A DNA stretch of 64,000 bases, from NCBI RefSeq assembly GCF_043641665.1, contig NC_092180.1, positions 27,815,391 through 27,879,390 of the forward strand, in the 5' to 3' direction. The position numbers were made by a program, and so were the translations under genes. The stretch comes from Enoplosus armatus. Lineage: Eukaryota > Chordata > Actinopteri > Centrarchiformes > Enoplosidae. This document shows positions 46,085-57,391 of this stretch, piece after piece. The first letter of the stretch is position 1; each line of letters starts with the position of its first letter. A model generated the notes under the pieces. That model made no database searches and was not told the DNA's origin. It worked only from the letters and a program-made list of their open reading frames with translations.

Positions 46085-46905
46085 CTTGTTTTGTTTTTTT
46101 CCAATTCTAATGATGTTGGCAGAGGCGTCAATTGGCAAAGATCAAATCCGCATCCTGATTATAGCATCCTAGATGATGCAAAGCACCGTTAGCATCAGTA
46201 GCTGTGAGTGTGCAGGTGTGTGCATTGAAGGGCTGGCCCCCTTTTGTTGTCAACTCACTGGTGTTTTCTCGCCAAATGTGCCACACATCTCCAGATTCCA
46301 ATGTCTTACTAGCAAAGGGTGTGATTTCATGACCAACTTTCACCACAAGATGGCAAGCTAAGACAGTAAATAAGGCCCGTCTACGGATGGTTGAGCATGC
46401 CACCACATCCACCTAGAACCGTCATTTCTCTATCGATGGAGATTCACTTTCAGTATCTCTGAATAAATTAAATGAGAGGCAAATTTGCCTAAACGCTCTT
46501 ACTGGAAAATAAGTGAAAGAAGCCACCATTAAACCCATTAAATCCAATGCCCCTGAGATGCCCTATGACAATTTATATTTGATGTACAAAAGCCACCATA
46601 ACTGAAACCACCCGAAAATAACTTGTTTTAAAGCCTCAAAAAGTGTCTGGTCTCTCCCCAAGGGCACTTCCTGCCTTTGACTTCCCTGTAAAGAAACTTC
46701 CTGTAACGAGCTCCAGATTAGGCTCCATATTTGATTTTCACTGTTCATTAACTAAGCCACCTGGAATGTTATTATTTAAGCACGGTGCTCCTTCTCCCCA
46801 AACAACTGCCGCTGCGAAGGGGGAGAGATTGCCTGGCCAACTTTATAGATTTAGCATAACTTCCCCTCGCAATTTTTAATTTCCCATTCGGGCAGGCAGC
46901 AGATG
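46085..46905. promoter_or_regulatory. Candidate conserved non-coding cluster
   Basis: About 800 bp without microsatellites or recognised repeats, the longest clean block in the window. The best part is 46610-46900 (CGAAAATAACTTGTTTTAAAG, GAGCTCCAGATTAGGCTCC, TTCATTAACTAAGCCACC). Such repeat-free intervals in a repeat-dense window suggest constraint. No alignment was available. Confidence 0.4.
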
Positions 46906-47411
46906 CACCTCACAGACACAGAAAACCTGCCTGGCACACATGAATGTGAGGCTTCTCGATTTGTTTCCTTCAAAGATCCTTCCCTTCCGAGGGACTGATG
47001 CGGAGCGCATACATGATGGCAGAACAATCCTGATAAAATAAAATAAAAACCACGTATCTCGGTAAAGATCCAACTGTCACTATCTCATATTTAAACCAAA
47101 GAACAGCAGTAAAGCGTCGGTAGGGTGCAGGCCCGCATCTCCACAGCACCCTCAGAGCGCAATGTGAAAGAGTAAGTGCGCCCTCTTGTGGTGCGTTGTG
47201 AGATAGCAGCTGGAGACAGGGGTGGTTATTGGAGAGGAGAGGACCTGGGAAGGGAAAAACATATGGTGCGAGGACGCACAGCTCCAGGATCCATCCACTG
47301 TTAATACATGTGTCATGCTTAACAGAATGGATAAATGGGAAGGAGGATGGAACAATGGCATAGCACTGCACCCTGAGCATGTGTTGGAGGCCGCCTCGGG
47401 ATACAGTGGAC

Positions 47412-47415
<4 letters not shown>

Positions 47416-47443
<28 letters not shown>
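47416..47443. repeat. (GT)n microsatellite
   Basis: GT tract in otherwise unique sequence. The stretch 47450-48580 around and after it has no recognised gene, only a C run at 48268-48281. Confidence 0.95.
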
Positions 47444-48587
47444 GTTTCAGAGGCATCACCTCACATTAATAGCAGTCTGTGAAAACATCAGACAACAGTG
47501 TAGAAGCTGGCATTTCGCAGTGCAACACCCCACGATTCTTGAGACTGGCAGTGTGGAAAGCACTCCTCGCGTTAAAGCGAAAACACAAGCGACTAAGAAA
47601 CGCTGGCGCCTCTGTTTCAGCAGCTTCCCTCCTTCATTCTTTCCATTTCTGATGACCATTAGGGTTTAGCCAATAGGCCCTCGGAGGTTGATAGGCCTCT
47701 AAAAAGGACTGAACCTGCCCTCAGCTGACGTACTGTGTTCAACTTTTTGAGGAATCTGCCTCACAGGGGAGACATTGCTTCGCTTTGAACAAGAAGGTTC
47801 CCCCTGGAGAGACGAATGAGAAAAGGGCACCTCCTTAAGACAGGGTGAGGCAGGTTGCGCTGTGCTGCAGTCTGCTGAGGAAACCGGAATCCTCGCGCCT
47901 CCACTGAATTGGGATTCGGCCGACTGGCGGAATGTCTGATATTTAGTAAACGTCACGTTACATCGCACCGGTCAAAAGTAGCCTGGTGGCGATGCGAGCA
48001 TCCGCCAACACATCTATCCATGCGGACTTTAACGTGGGTGTAAAGTCGAGCTCCGTGAGCCCTCTCTGTGTCACTGAAGATGGCTGTGGCTCCTTTGTTC
48101 CCTCTCCCAGGCATCCGGGCCCTACACTAGCAGAAAGTGTTGTTCTTGGCACAGCCCCATCTCATTGTACAGCCCAGTATTTATAAATATGTAAATATGA
48201 GCGGCACCAGGCATAACACGGCCCGCTTGTATACACCAAGGAGGAGCGGCGAGGAAGTAAGCGCATCCCCCCCCCCCCCCCATCCACCCCCCGCCCATCC
48301 AAAATTGTATTTTTAGATGGTTTTAATGAATACAGGATGTTTATAGTCACCATTCCCTGTGATTCGCACAAAAGACTAGAAAATTCCACATCCACCCTGC
48401 CACCCTACTCCCCCCCCCAATCCCTCAAAGCACTACTAAAGAAGAAGAAGGGGGGAAAAAAGCAAATTTGTGGTGAAACGCAGCAGGATTGTTGTGCTCT
48501 CAGTCTGCTTTCGACTCAGATCCCTATTAGACAAACATAGTATGGTGTTAAGGTGCAACAAAGAGTGACGAAAACTCCTGCGCAGGT

Positions 48588-48690
48588 GGGGGGGGGGGGG
48601 GGGGGGGGGGGGGGGTGGAGAGTGTGTGTGTGTGTGTGTGGGGGTGGAGGGGGGGGGTGCGCGAGAGAGAGAGAGAGAGAGAGAAGAGAC
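48588..48690. repeat. Poly-G(28)/(GT)n/poly-G/(GA)n composite low-complexity block
   Basis: An uninterrupted G28 run (48588-48615), a GT tract (48622-48639), a G-rich stretch and a GA tract (48661-48683) in series. Poly-Gly and poly-Pro frames here are artefacts. The G strand is highly quadruplex-prone. Confidence 0.9.
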
Positions 48691-48877
48691 AAGATTTGTA
48701 GTGAAAAGCTTCCTCGCGAAAAAAAAAAAAAGAAGCGACTTCAAGGTGGAACACAATTTGTGTGTTATTTCTGTTTTTTTTTTTAAAGCCGCAAAAATAA
48801 TACAAAAGCCGAATCAATATGTGCGAAGAGTGGGTAAAAAAGGTTACCTGTTTTCTGTTGTCTGTGATAATGTGGGG

Positions 48878-48878
<1 letters not shown>

Positions 48879-48909
<31 letters not shown>
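48879..48909. repeat. (GT)n microsatellite
   Basis: Uninterrupted GT tract ending GCGCG. Confidence 0.95.
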
Positions 48910-48912
<3 letters not shown>

Positions 48913-49139
48913 TGACTCCATGTCAACTTGTTTTCCTTTTGTAAACTCACTTTTGTTTTTGCTGCAAACTCTCAGGTCTGGCAATGAGGCGACGCCTGTG
49001 ACAGGGTGGAGAGATTCATTCAGAGGAGGTGGGGGGGGTGAGGGGGGGGGCAGGTAAAAGTGTAAAAAAGAATGATTGCAGTTGGGGAAACACATTGTGA
49101 AGTGAAACGTTAGTGGCCTCTTTCTATCTTTCGCTCTCT

Positions 49140-49345
49140 GACTCCAAAACTATTTCTGAGGCTAAAAGATTGCCGGCTTGATAATACCTCCGCTGAGCAA
49201 TTTAAGCCCAAACACTCTGATGCTACAATCTGTCTTCTCTGCCTGATAGCGCTTTTCTCCCCTCTCCTCTCCAAATTACTTTCTTTCATATCTAATTATA
49301 TTTGCTAATGATCTTATAAGAGAATAATGGAATGTGCTTGATCTA
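49140..49345. promoter_or_regulatory. Candidate conserved non-coding element
   Basis: Unique block with GCCGGCTTGATAATACCTCC, TCATATCTAATTATATTTGC and TAATGATCTTATAAGAG. Inferred from texture and TAAT-core density. Confidence 0.35.
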
Positions 49346-49479
49346 TTACCTTTTTTTTTTTTCAATACATAAATACAATGTGGGGGGAAATGACTGTTGG
49401 AGACAGGAGGAAATGTTTTTTTCGTTTTTTTTTTTTTTTTTTTTAATGTTTTTGATGAGAGGGAAAATGAAGCCGAGGA

Positions 49480-49800
49480 GCTGCAGGGTCATTAATGGGC
49501 GATGAACGCAGAGGTCATCTTTCACATTCTCTTTGACATTTCTCCCATCTGACGCGCCGAAACAATCACAGCCTCATCCGCGCGCTCTCCGCTCAGGCCC
49601 CTTCCCCTCGCCGTTCCCCCCCCGTAATCTCCCAGATATTCACCTCGAGTCTCGTTTGATCCTTTAATGGAAGCACCGAACTTTGTCGGGCGCCAACTCC
49701 AACTCAGCGCTCGCTTGTTTGTGTTCTGGTTTCGCGTTCAGCCAAAAAGAAACTTTTCAAAGTTGAGTCTCGACGGGCGCGGCTATTAGCTGGGAGATAT
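49480..49800. other. CpG-containing unique block
   Basis: Relatively CpG-rich for this window (GACGCGCCGAAAC, CATCCGCGCGCTCTCCGC, GTCGGGCGCCAACTCC). It could be part of a CpG island or a regulatory element. No exon is recognised. Confidence 0.3.
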
Positions 49801-49877
49801 CGCAGGATGCCGATGTGAAAGAACGATAATCGGGACGACTCGAGAAAAGATCTTTTCTGTCATTTCTGTAAATCGTC

Positions 49878-49980
49878 CAAAATGGAGGACGCTATCCCGA
49901 AAGTGAAGCCGGAACGGTTGGGTTTTACTTAGTTATTGGATGCTATAAAAAGGGGGGGGTGAGACGTCATGATCGACGTC
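49878..49980 (+). mobile_element. Truncated second copy of the 40.5-kb MITE family
   Basis: Shares GAAAGTGAAGCC with 40536-40548 and then GCTATAAAAAGGGGGGG, TGAGACGTCATGATCGAC with 40663-40697 in the same order. The roughly 90 bases that separate these blocks in the full element are mostly missing, and the 28-bp terminal repeats are not recognisable. Confidence 0.6.
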
Positions 49981-50261
49981 CGTATAAAGGGAGTCGACGA
50001 CTTTTGATGAAGTTATGTGTCGTTATCGGCAGCCGGGGTAACGGGCTTGCTACAGCTGCTGGCCCCCGTGTTGTATTGTATCCCCTCAGCCATCCATGTC
50101 CTGTTGTCGTGGGGTCTTGTGTGCTTGTGTGAGGGTGAGCCTCTGGGGGGGTTTGGAGAGGGCACCGGGCAGGCCACACTACGCTGTAACTTGCTGCCGT
50201 AACAACCGAATGTCGACCCACAGTGAGTAAATAAAGTTCTTCTTCTGAAAAGGCCAGGCTG

Positions 50262-50282
50262 CCCCCCCCCCCCCCCCCCCCC
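50262..50282. repeat. Poly-C tract (21)
   Basis: Uninterrupted C run. Another C run of 17 lies at 50508-50524 at the end of a CT-rich stretch (50410-50550). Confidence 0.9.
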
Positions 50283-50569
50283 GCCCTGAGTTTCAGTTTC
50301 CGCACAGGTTTTGCATGAAATCGCTCAAGAAAAACAGCAGTTCTAATTATCCGTCCCCCGTTCAAATGATGTCTTCAGCTTACACTCGCAAAATCTGTTG
50401 GCCTTTTAACTGAATAGCTCTTCTCTCTTTCTGTTGCCAAACCCCTGTCCCGTCCTGTCCCTCCCTCGCTCCCTTCTTCTTAAGCCTCTTCTCCATCCTC
50501 CATTATTCCCCCCCCCCCCCCCCCGCCCTCCTCTCTCTCTCTCCACAGGCCCAAGGACAAGCCAAGCCA

Positions 50570-50680
50570 TGACAGGCACTCTAAACCCCCTGCATTAATG
50601 GAAGGAAATGGCATTCGATCCCTGTTTGATCTCCTAATCATTTCTGCTGAAATGATAATTAGTGCCCTTCCAATCCTCCC
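50570..50680. promoter_or_regulatory. Candidate conserved non-coding element
   Basis: GATCTCCTAATCATTTCTGC and TGAAATGATAATTAGTGCCC are near each other and partly symmetric, giving clustered TAAT cores in unique sequence. Inferred. Confidence 0.35.
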
Positions 50681-50885
50681 ACAGAGGAGGAGAAAGGGGT
50701 GGGTCGGTAGGGGGGGGGGGTGTGGGGGGTGCGTAAATACATAAATAGAAAAAAATCCTCTTGCTTTTTAGACCCCAAATGACATCTTTGTCACCAAGCC
50801 GGGCATGTTCATAACCAACAAGTGCTTCCCTCCATTGCAAATTCCCCCATCCTTTAAACACACAGCGAAGGGGACATACACTAAC

Positions 50886-50925
50886 ACACACACACACACA
50901 TACACACACACACACACACACACAG

Positions 50926-50956
<31 letters not shown>

Positions 50957-50981
50957 CACACACAGAAACACACACAGAGAC
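50886..50981. repeat. Long interrupted (AC)n microsatellite
   Basis: AC tract of about 95 bases broken by CATAC, CAGAC and several CAGAAAC/CAGAGAC units towards its end. Confidence 0.95.
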
Positions 50982-51426
50982 ACAGTGCCTGGCGACTGCT
51001 GTCTGTGATTCTTTTCAGCTGACATAATCCTGATTGATTCGTTCAGCAGATAAAAACTGGGTCCACTTCTGCCCTTTTACTGGGGGGGCTGGAACATAAT
51101 ACGGCCTTTTATTCGGCAACAATGTAACATAATGGCGTTGGAATGTGCAGGGGGAAAAAAGGCCACATCTTAAATGCTTGTGACACACTGTGCTCTGAAA
51201 AAGCCTGTAGTCTAATGTAAAAGAGGAGGAGGAGGAAAGAGCAAAAAAAAAAAAAAAAACACACAAAAAAAAGAAGGAGAAAAAAAAGAGAGAGAGAAAG
51301 AAATCATTGAACTGCCAGATTACCCATGTGCCCTGGTTTTATTAAGGTCAAATGAAGGCTGCTGTTTTGGAGAACTTGCTTCCCTCCTTTCACTTTTTGT
51401 CTCCTCTGAGTGTGTATTCTCAACTT

Positions 51427-51453
51427 TGTGTGTGTGTGTGTGTGTGTGTGTGT
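51427..51453. repeat. (GT)n microsatellite
   Basis: Uninterrupted GT tract. A poly-G run of 19 follows at 51573-51591. Confidence 0.95.
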
Positions 51454-51599
51454 CTGCCACTCCGTAACTCCACGTTGCCTTCGTGTGCTTACAAGAAAAT
51501 CAAGCATTTTGAGCTCTCGGGTTTCCTCACCATCACTACCGCCCATCCTTCTCAGAAAGGGAAGCTTTGTTCGGGGGGGGGGGGGGGGGGGCAGGAATA

Positions 51600-52440
51600 G
51601 GTGAGGTCATCTCATCTCCACAGATTGCAGCCACTATTCGCTTCTCTTTCTTTTCTTCTTTTCTTTTCTTTTTCTTTTTTGGAAAGCCTTGTGCTTACAT
51701 GAACTAACATCCTTCCCTCATTCCCTGAGATACTTACACAGGCTAAAGGCCACGCCAGTGGATGTTTGTATTAGCGCCCTCAGCTGTGTAGTCTGAGTCA
51801 GTCTGCTGCAAAGCACTGTACTGGAATGTAAAAGTGTACTGTAACAAATTGGGTTTGTCGTTTCCTAAAGGGCCTGTAGGCTTTGAAAAAAAAAAAAAAA
51901 AAAGCTGCCATGGCAGCATTTATGGCTACAGCTCCCTTTTAAATCTCACTTTACAGAGTTTCTTTAATGTGATTATCTGTTATTAAATGTGTTTCAACTT
52001 ACAGCGCAGTACTGCTGTGTGTTCTTTTTTTTCTTTTTCCGCTGCGGATGGTATTTCTTACCTTTCTTACATTTCTATAATGCCTACTTTTCTTTCTTAA
52101 TAGCCGTGTTTTAAAACAAAACTGCAACAATGTATTGTTATTGTTCCATTACTTCTATTACTATTACTACAAATAATAATAATAATAGTAGTAATAAAAT
52201 GATGATGATGATAATGAGGATGAAAAAGAAGAAAGAATTTATTTCATGTAATGGGAAGACAGCTCTGTTTAAAACCGTGAAACGCTCAACGTTCAATCAT
52301 GACAAATTAGTGGAATGATGTGATATTGAAAATAAAGTTTGAATGTGTATGTATCACAGCAAAGTGATTACAGCATGCGCTACCCTGTCATGACCTTCAG
52401 AGTTGAAATTCAATTTCCGTCCTGAGGTCCTTGGCACTGA
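51600..52440. other. Non-coding stretch, low-complexity patches only
   Basis: Holds a CTTTT-rich patch (51645-51680), an A run (51886-51902) and AAT/GAT-rich trinucleotide patches (52167-52230). No gene is recognised. Confidence 0.45.
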
Positions 52441-52519
52441 CCAATCTTAACACACACACACACACACACAAAGTGTTTCCTTTATTGGGCCTTGCATACA
52501 CGTCTTTGGCCGTGGCTTT

Positions 52520-52620
52520 GTTTTGAAGTGCAGCACCAATGAACTACCAAACACAAGAGCGCAGGCGGCCTTCCAGCGAGTCAATTGTATTAATTGTAGG
52601 CGCTAATCTGCAAACCCGCG
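52520..52620. promoter_or_regulatory. Candidate conserved non-coding element
   Basis: Unique short block with GAGTCAATTGTATTAATTG and TAGGCGCTAATCTGC, immediately before the repeat at 52648. Inferred. Confidence 0.25.
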
Positions 52621-52647
52621 GCCCTCCCAGAAGTGTGTGCGGCGGTT

Positions 52648-52862
52648 ATCCGCACCAGCACGGCGGTGGTGACATATCTGGTTACTAATTTTGCGTGGCG
52701 TGGAGCCACGTGGGAGACGGGAAGGAAGAAGGAGTCGGCCAGCGAAATGCGTCCCCAAACCCGTTTAGTTGACGGAGACGGGGGACAGACAAAAGCAGAC
52801 GACGCAGGATGGAGGATGTGCGTACAGTGGATCACAGAAGGAAGAGAAACCGAACTAGGGGC
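52648..52862. repeat. Unclassified dispersed repeat, copy 1
   Basis: Shares an ordered series of blocks with 55416-55643: CGC-ACCAGCAC, GGTGGTGACATATCTGGTT, ACTAATT, GTGGGAGA, GAAGGAGTC, TGCGTCCCCA-AC, GGGGACAGACAAAAG and GAAGGAAGAGAAA. On the minus strand both copies give similar peptides (VWGRISLAD... and LVTRYVTT in both). I do not recognise the family. It could descend from a coding part of a mobile element. Confidence 0.65.
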
Positions 52863-53389
52863 ACAGCACCAAATAGGGCAAAATTATATAGGGCAATATG
52901 CATATATAGGGCAACAGTAAGTGCGTTGCCCTGCTACAGTCTATAATGCTCACTCGTAAAGGCGCACACATACAGGGGAAAAAAGCGAATATGAGTACAG
53001 TGATAAATCTCGACCTCAAATAGTGATGTCAAAATATCAGGCCTTTCATTAAATATTGATCCTGGTGAGTCAGTGTCTTCCACCCCTGGAGGCTCTTCCT
53101 TAAATCTCAACAATCAGTGGCTTCAGCACAAAGGTGTCGCTTTGAATATTTGCGTTAGTTAAATGCTGGTAAAACGGCCAAAATCCCCCCCCCCCACAAA
53201 AGAAAAGGAAAGAAGAAGAAGAAGAAAAAAAAAGACCAGAGATGAAAGATGCAGACACTGAGATGAGAAAAGAAGTCATGTCTCTACAGAGGGAGATGAA
53301 CAAGACAGACAGGAGAGTAATAGCAGCCCAACCCAGCTATCGCAGTTATCATTTATAATCACGGAGGACCTGTCGCTTCCCATGGCATG

Positions 53390-53403
53390 GCAGGGGGGGG
53401 GGG
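53390..53403. repeat. Short poly-G tract
   Basis: G run of 14-15 in unique sequence. The surrounding 52930-53990 holds no recognised gene, and the G runs at 53846-53853 are minor. Confidence 0.8.
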
Positions 53404-53999
53404 GTTCTCCCAAGCTTCCAAATGTTACAGATAAATAAATGACAGCAGTTTAGAAAAAGGAAGAGGGGGAGATACGGACTTTAGTGCATCAAAGTACCGG
53501 CACTTGCCATGTGTTAAAGCTCCAGCTGGAACACGGAGCAGCTCCAACCGGCTTTAACCTGTTGCACTTCATCCACCGTTGTCCTGTATGAAAGGGGGGC
53601 GAACGAAAGAATCTGAATTGTGCTCGAAGGCTGTATCTAAATCAGAACAGTGTCGTAATGCGGGCGTGACGTGTCCTTTCAGCTCAGAGGTGGCCGCTGA
53701 TCCGAGTCCAGCGACACCGGCACGCCTCCTCACAGCCACTAGGGGCTTGGACGGCAAACTCTGAGGGAGCGAGTCAATGAATGGATGAATGAGTAGGAGT
53801 TACCGAGGCCGGATTACAAATCAGGGAAAAGCAGGCGACTACCGCGGGGGGGGCCCTGAACTGCCATGGGACCCCCCAAAAAAGTCCCAAGCTTACTGGA
53901 CATCAACCGTTTCGTGCATCGTTTGATCAACTGCAAATTTTGCTAAGGACTTTGCACCCCTAACGTACAGTCTCATCCGAGGCGGGTCCTGCATGCAGT

Positions 54000-54200
54000 C
54001 GAGCCCTGCGTCAAAATCTAGTTAAGGGATTTTATCCTGCTTTGCTCACGTTGGGCTCATTTCAAAGTATTGCTTAATCACATTGCCTCGAGCTAATTGG
54101 CGCGTCGAAAACCCGGGGCCAGGTGTTATTCAAGCAGAGAAGTACGTTTCTTTGTGCGCTGTAATTGAATAAAGGCTGGTGAGATGGAGTTAAATGTAAA
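54000..54200. promoter_or_regulatory. Candidate conserved non-coding element
   Basis: Unique block with AAATCTAGTTAAGGGATTTT, TATTGCTTAATCACATTGCC and CGAGCTAATTGGCGCG. Inferred from composition. Confidence 0.35.
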
Positions 54201-54299
54201 TGGATTACATTTTAAAAAGTACTTATATATGTCACAATGTAATTATAACATTCATCACCTTGTAATATCTTGTTATTTTGCTGCATGTTTCAGTTGAGC

Positions 54300-55200
54300 T
54301 TCAAGTCAGGTTTGTCTTCTCTCATTTCTTTTTTTTTTTCTTCCCCCCCCCTCTCTCTTTACTTTACTTTTTACAGTAGTTTAGCATTGCTAATAACCCG
54401 CATAGGCTTGCGTTTGTATCCTCCTACAAACTCCCCATACACACGCTTTCACATCGCCACGTCAGTTTTTTTCCATGATGTAAAGAGAGAAATTTAAAAA
54501 AAAAAGAAAAAAAGAAAAAAGAAAGTGGAGCACCTGGCTCATTTTTAACACGGTTTCACAGGCTTTCAGCGGTCTCTGATGATTCAACAGTTGCCGCTAC
54601 AAACATCTGCTGCTTGCTCTTAGCAGATCTCAATTAAGACTCACACAGCCGGGCATGCCATACCTTATCTATGCTTAAGCTTTTTTTTTTTCTTTTTTCC
54701 TCTTCTTCTACATGCCAAACAAGGGAAAGAGGCCAAAAAGGTCTGACAAACCCCACATCAGGGAGGACGTGACGAGGAGGAGGGACAGGGAAGACAGATG
54801 TTGAAGAGAGGTTGGAGGTGCTGGCAGGATTTGGGATTTGTTGCCAACGCTGGCAGCGCTTTTAAGGAAATAAGAGCAAGCAAAAAAAAAAAGGAAAAAA
54901 AAAAAGAAGGAGCAACAACAACAAACTAAAGCCCTCCCTCATTTGTCTCTTTCCCATTTTTTTTTTTTTTTTTTTTTGGAAAAGGCACCCAAAAGAAAGA
55001 GACAAAGACGAAGAAGAAGAAGAAGGAGTGAGTGTTGATATGATTATGTAAATGTAAACAGGATTTCCTGCCGACTGGAAGCCGTTTTTCTCTCTGACCC
55101 GTTCTCCTTGCAAATCTTCCATTTAAGACGAATTCCCCCGAGGAGGCTGCTCCGCCGTTACTTAACGGGATAATTATGATATACTAAACCTTTCCAAGAT
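54300..55200. other. Non-coding stretch with A/T homopolymer patches
   Basis: T-rich (54328-54345, 54681-54692, 54957-54977) and A-rich (54495-54520, 54881-54907) patches in purine-rich DNA with GAAGAAGAAG near 55010-55025. No exon is recognised. Confidence 0.45.
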
Positions 55201-55203
55201 CAG

Positions 55204-55224
55204 CCCCCCCCCCCCCCCCCCCCC
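55204..55224. repeat. Poly-C tract (21)
   Basis: C run immediately preceding the pyrimidine-rich direct repeat at 55249. Confidence 0.9.
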
Positions 55225-55248
55225 TCCAACCCCACACCCCTCCTCTTC

Positions 55249-55390
55249 CTCCTCGTCTTTGCCTTCTCCCCGAATCCGTGTGTGTGTGTGTCTCTCCCTC
55301 TCCTGTCATTTCCTCCCAGGCCTTTCCTCTGCCTTCTGTCTGCCGTGGACGCTGACTTGTCTCCGCGCCGTCCGGACAACCATGACCTGA
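55249..55390 (+). repeat. Direct repeat A flanking the unclassified repeat
   Basis: TCTCCCCGAATC, TGTCATTTCCTC, GGCCTTTCCTC, GCCTTCTGTCTG, GACTTG-CTCCG and GTCC-ATAACC-TGA recur in the same order and orientation at 55646-55800. A GT tract (55278-55291) is unique to this copy. Confidence 0.7.
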
Positions 55391-55415
55391 TAGTGGTGTT
55401 TTGAACGTACGGTGT

Positions 55416-55643
55416 TGTCCGCGCCAGCACAGTGGTGGTGGTGGTGGTGGTGACATATCTGGTTACTAATTCGGTGTGGCATGAAGCCAGATGGGAGATG
55501 GGGGTGGGAGAAGGAGTCTGTTGATCAGCCACTGAAATGTGTCCCCAGACCATCTATTAGACTGCGACAGAAGAAGAGGAGGACAGACAAAAGGAGGGCG
55601 TATGTACGGCGCATCAGGAGGAAGAGAAAATGAAATTAGAGAC
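55416..55643. repeat. Unclassified dispersed repeat, copy 2
   Basis: Related to 52648-52862 (see blocks listed there), but with an expanded GGTGGTGGTGG patch (55432-55451) and lower identity in the middle. It lies between two direct repeats, unlike copy 1. Confidence 0.65.
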
Positions 55644-55645
55644 AC

Positions 55646-55800
55646 TCCTCGTCCTCTCCCCGAATCGCCCTCTCCCTCTCCGTTTCTCTTTCTCTCTGGG
55701 CGTCTCACTCTCTTGTCATTTCCTCTCCGGCCTTTCCTCCGCCTTCCGTCTGTCCTCGACAGTGACTTGCCTCCGAGAGCTGTCCGCATAACCGTGAACT
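55646..55800 (+). repeat. Direct repeat B flanking the unclassified repeat
   Basis: Second copy of the pyrimidine-rich unit at 55249-55390. Two similar units of about 150 bp flanking a 255-bp centre resemble a very small LTR-type element or a tandem duplication; no primer-binding site or polypurine tract was identified. Confidence 0.65.
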
Positions 55801-56461
55801 TAGACTCAACTAGCACGCCACTACTTTTTTTCAGTTTAGCTGTTTCTACCGTTGTTTAAAATGTGTCTTAAACTAAAAAAAGAAAAAGAAAGAATGAAAT
55901 CCTTTTAGGCTCAACAACTCTTAAGGTGGTATCTTCTGCTGTCCATGCAGTGGAAACCTAATGCACTCGCTGTTTCTTGCTCATTTTCTGGCTCTACGGC
56001 GATGAATTGAACTCCGTCCCTGTCAGCTCAGCTTCTTACACACGCCAAACAACCATTCCCGCCTACCTCTATTTAAAGGTCCTGCCAAATGCTTATTAAC
56101 CGCGCTTTCTGATTGTTGTGTGTTGCCAGAAACCCCGCAATATCCTGCACGCATGCAGACATACAGACCCAAGACCCGCGCTTCGGCAGCCTGAGAACGT
56201 TTGTTCAAACCCAAAGAGCTTCATTTGAAATCCTAGTGGAGGTCTCAGTCACTATACCACCACTTAAGAGGGTGGGGGTGGGGCCTGGATGGTTTTAAAT
56301 GACCCGATTGAGTGTAAAAGCTGTGAGTTTCCTTTTTCTAGCGAATCCTCCATTTCACTTGGACCTTAACACCATGACCTCACGGTGGAAGAATTGAGCA
56401 GCAATCACACTATATTCCACATATTCCTCCTCTGCTATCCCACCGTGCGGCGTGTCTGCAT

Positions 56462-56583
56462 GTGTGTGTGTGCGCGTATGTGTGTGTGTGTGCTTTCCAT
56501 AATATACTGTGCTTACCCTTTGATCCCTCACAGCCAAGGAGTCTCTCTGGAACAAAGACACACACACACACACACACACACAC
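56462..56583. repeat. (GT)n and (AC)n microsatellites in opposite phase
   Basis: GT tracts at 56462-56491 and an AC tract at 56559-56583, about 70 bases apart, could base-pair in a transcript. The Cys/Val and His/Thr repeat peptides are artefacts. Confidence 0.85.
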
Positions 56584-57106
56584 TTTGGATATCAAGACTC
56601 GGAAACGTAAAAGAGCGAAGCAGAACTCACCCGGGTCCAAACATTTCATAATGCAGACGTACAACTTAATTGCAATCCTGCGTGGTTGTTTGGTTCCTTA
56701 TTTACTCCCACAACTTTGTTGCAGAGCCACACGTCAAACTATTTACGAGCTGGTGTAAGCACTTACGGCTACGACTCTTTTTCGCCTGACAACGGCCGTA
56801 AACAGAGGAGCGGGAGATCAAAACCGTTCATCAGAGAGCGTGACAGATGACAGATATGGCCAGAGATTTTCCATGAACTCCGCCGCACATGGGGGAGACT
56901 TCAAGGGACGGAGAGAGGGGAGGAAAGAGAGGAGGGGTGGTGGGGGGGGGGTGCAGGATGAAAATGAAAAAGAACAAAAAAAAAAAATTGGAAAGGAGGA
57001 AAATCAAAGAAAGGTTTTCTTTCCACGTGAGGTGGTGCAGTGCAAGAAACGACAGGAAAAACTTCCCACTTTCAATAACGCGTCCGATCAATTATTTATT
57101 GCCAAA

Positions 57107-57108
<2 letters not shown>

Positions 57109-57156
<48 letters not shown>

Positions 57157-57157
57157 G
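57109..57157. repeat. (GT)n microsatellite
   Basis: Uninterrupted GT tract of about 42 bases followed by GCGTGTG. Confidence 0.95.
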
Positions 57158-57199
57158 GTGGGGACGAACGCTGCGCGTAATAGGTGAGGGCGGAACATT

Positions 57200-57300
57200 A
57201 TCTTTCACATTGCGGACCAGACGTTGGTCACAATCATTAGTTGGTGTTCGCTGCTAATTGGGTGCTCATAAATTACGCAGCTGTAAGCGGCTTCCTGGAT
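57200..57300. promoter_or_regulatory. Candidate conserved non-coding element
   Basis: CACAATCATTAGTTGGTG, GCTGCTAATTGGGTGC and CATAAATTACGCAGC in a short unique block. Inferred. Confidence 0.3.
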
Positions 57301-57391
57301 CTCTGCTCTGACCCTGGGTGGGTGGCAGAGACGACAGATGACATTAAAACTTTGTGAGCATGTAGGCCTAGTATGGGGGGGGGTCATGTGT

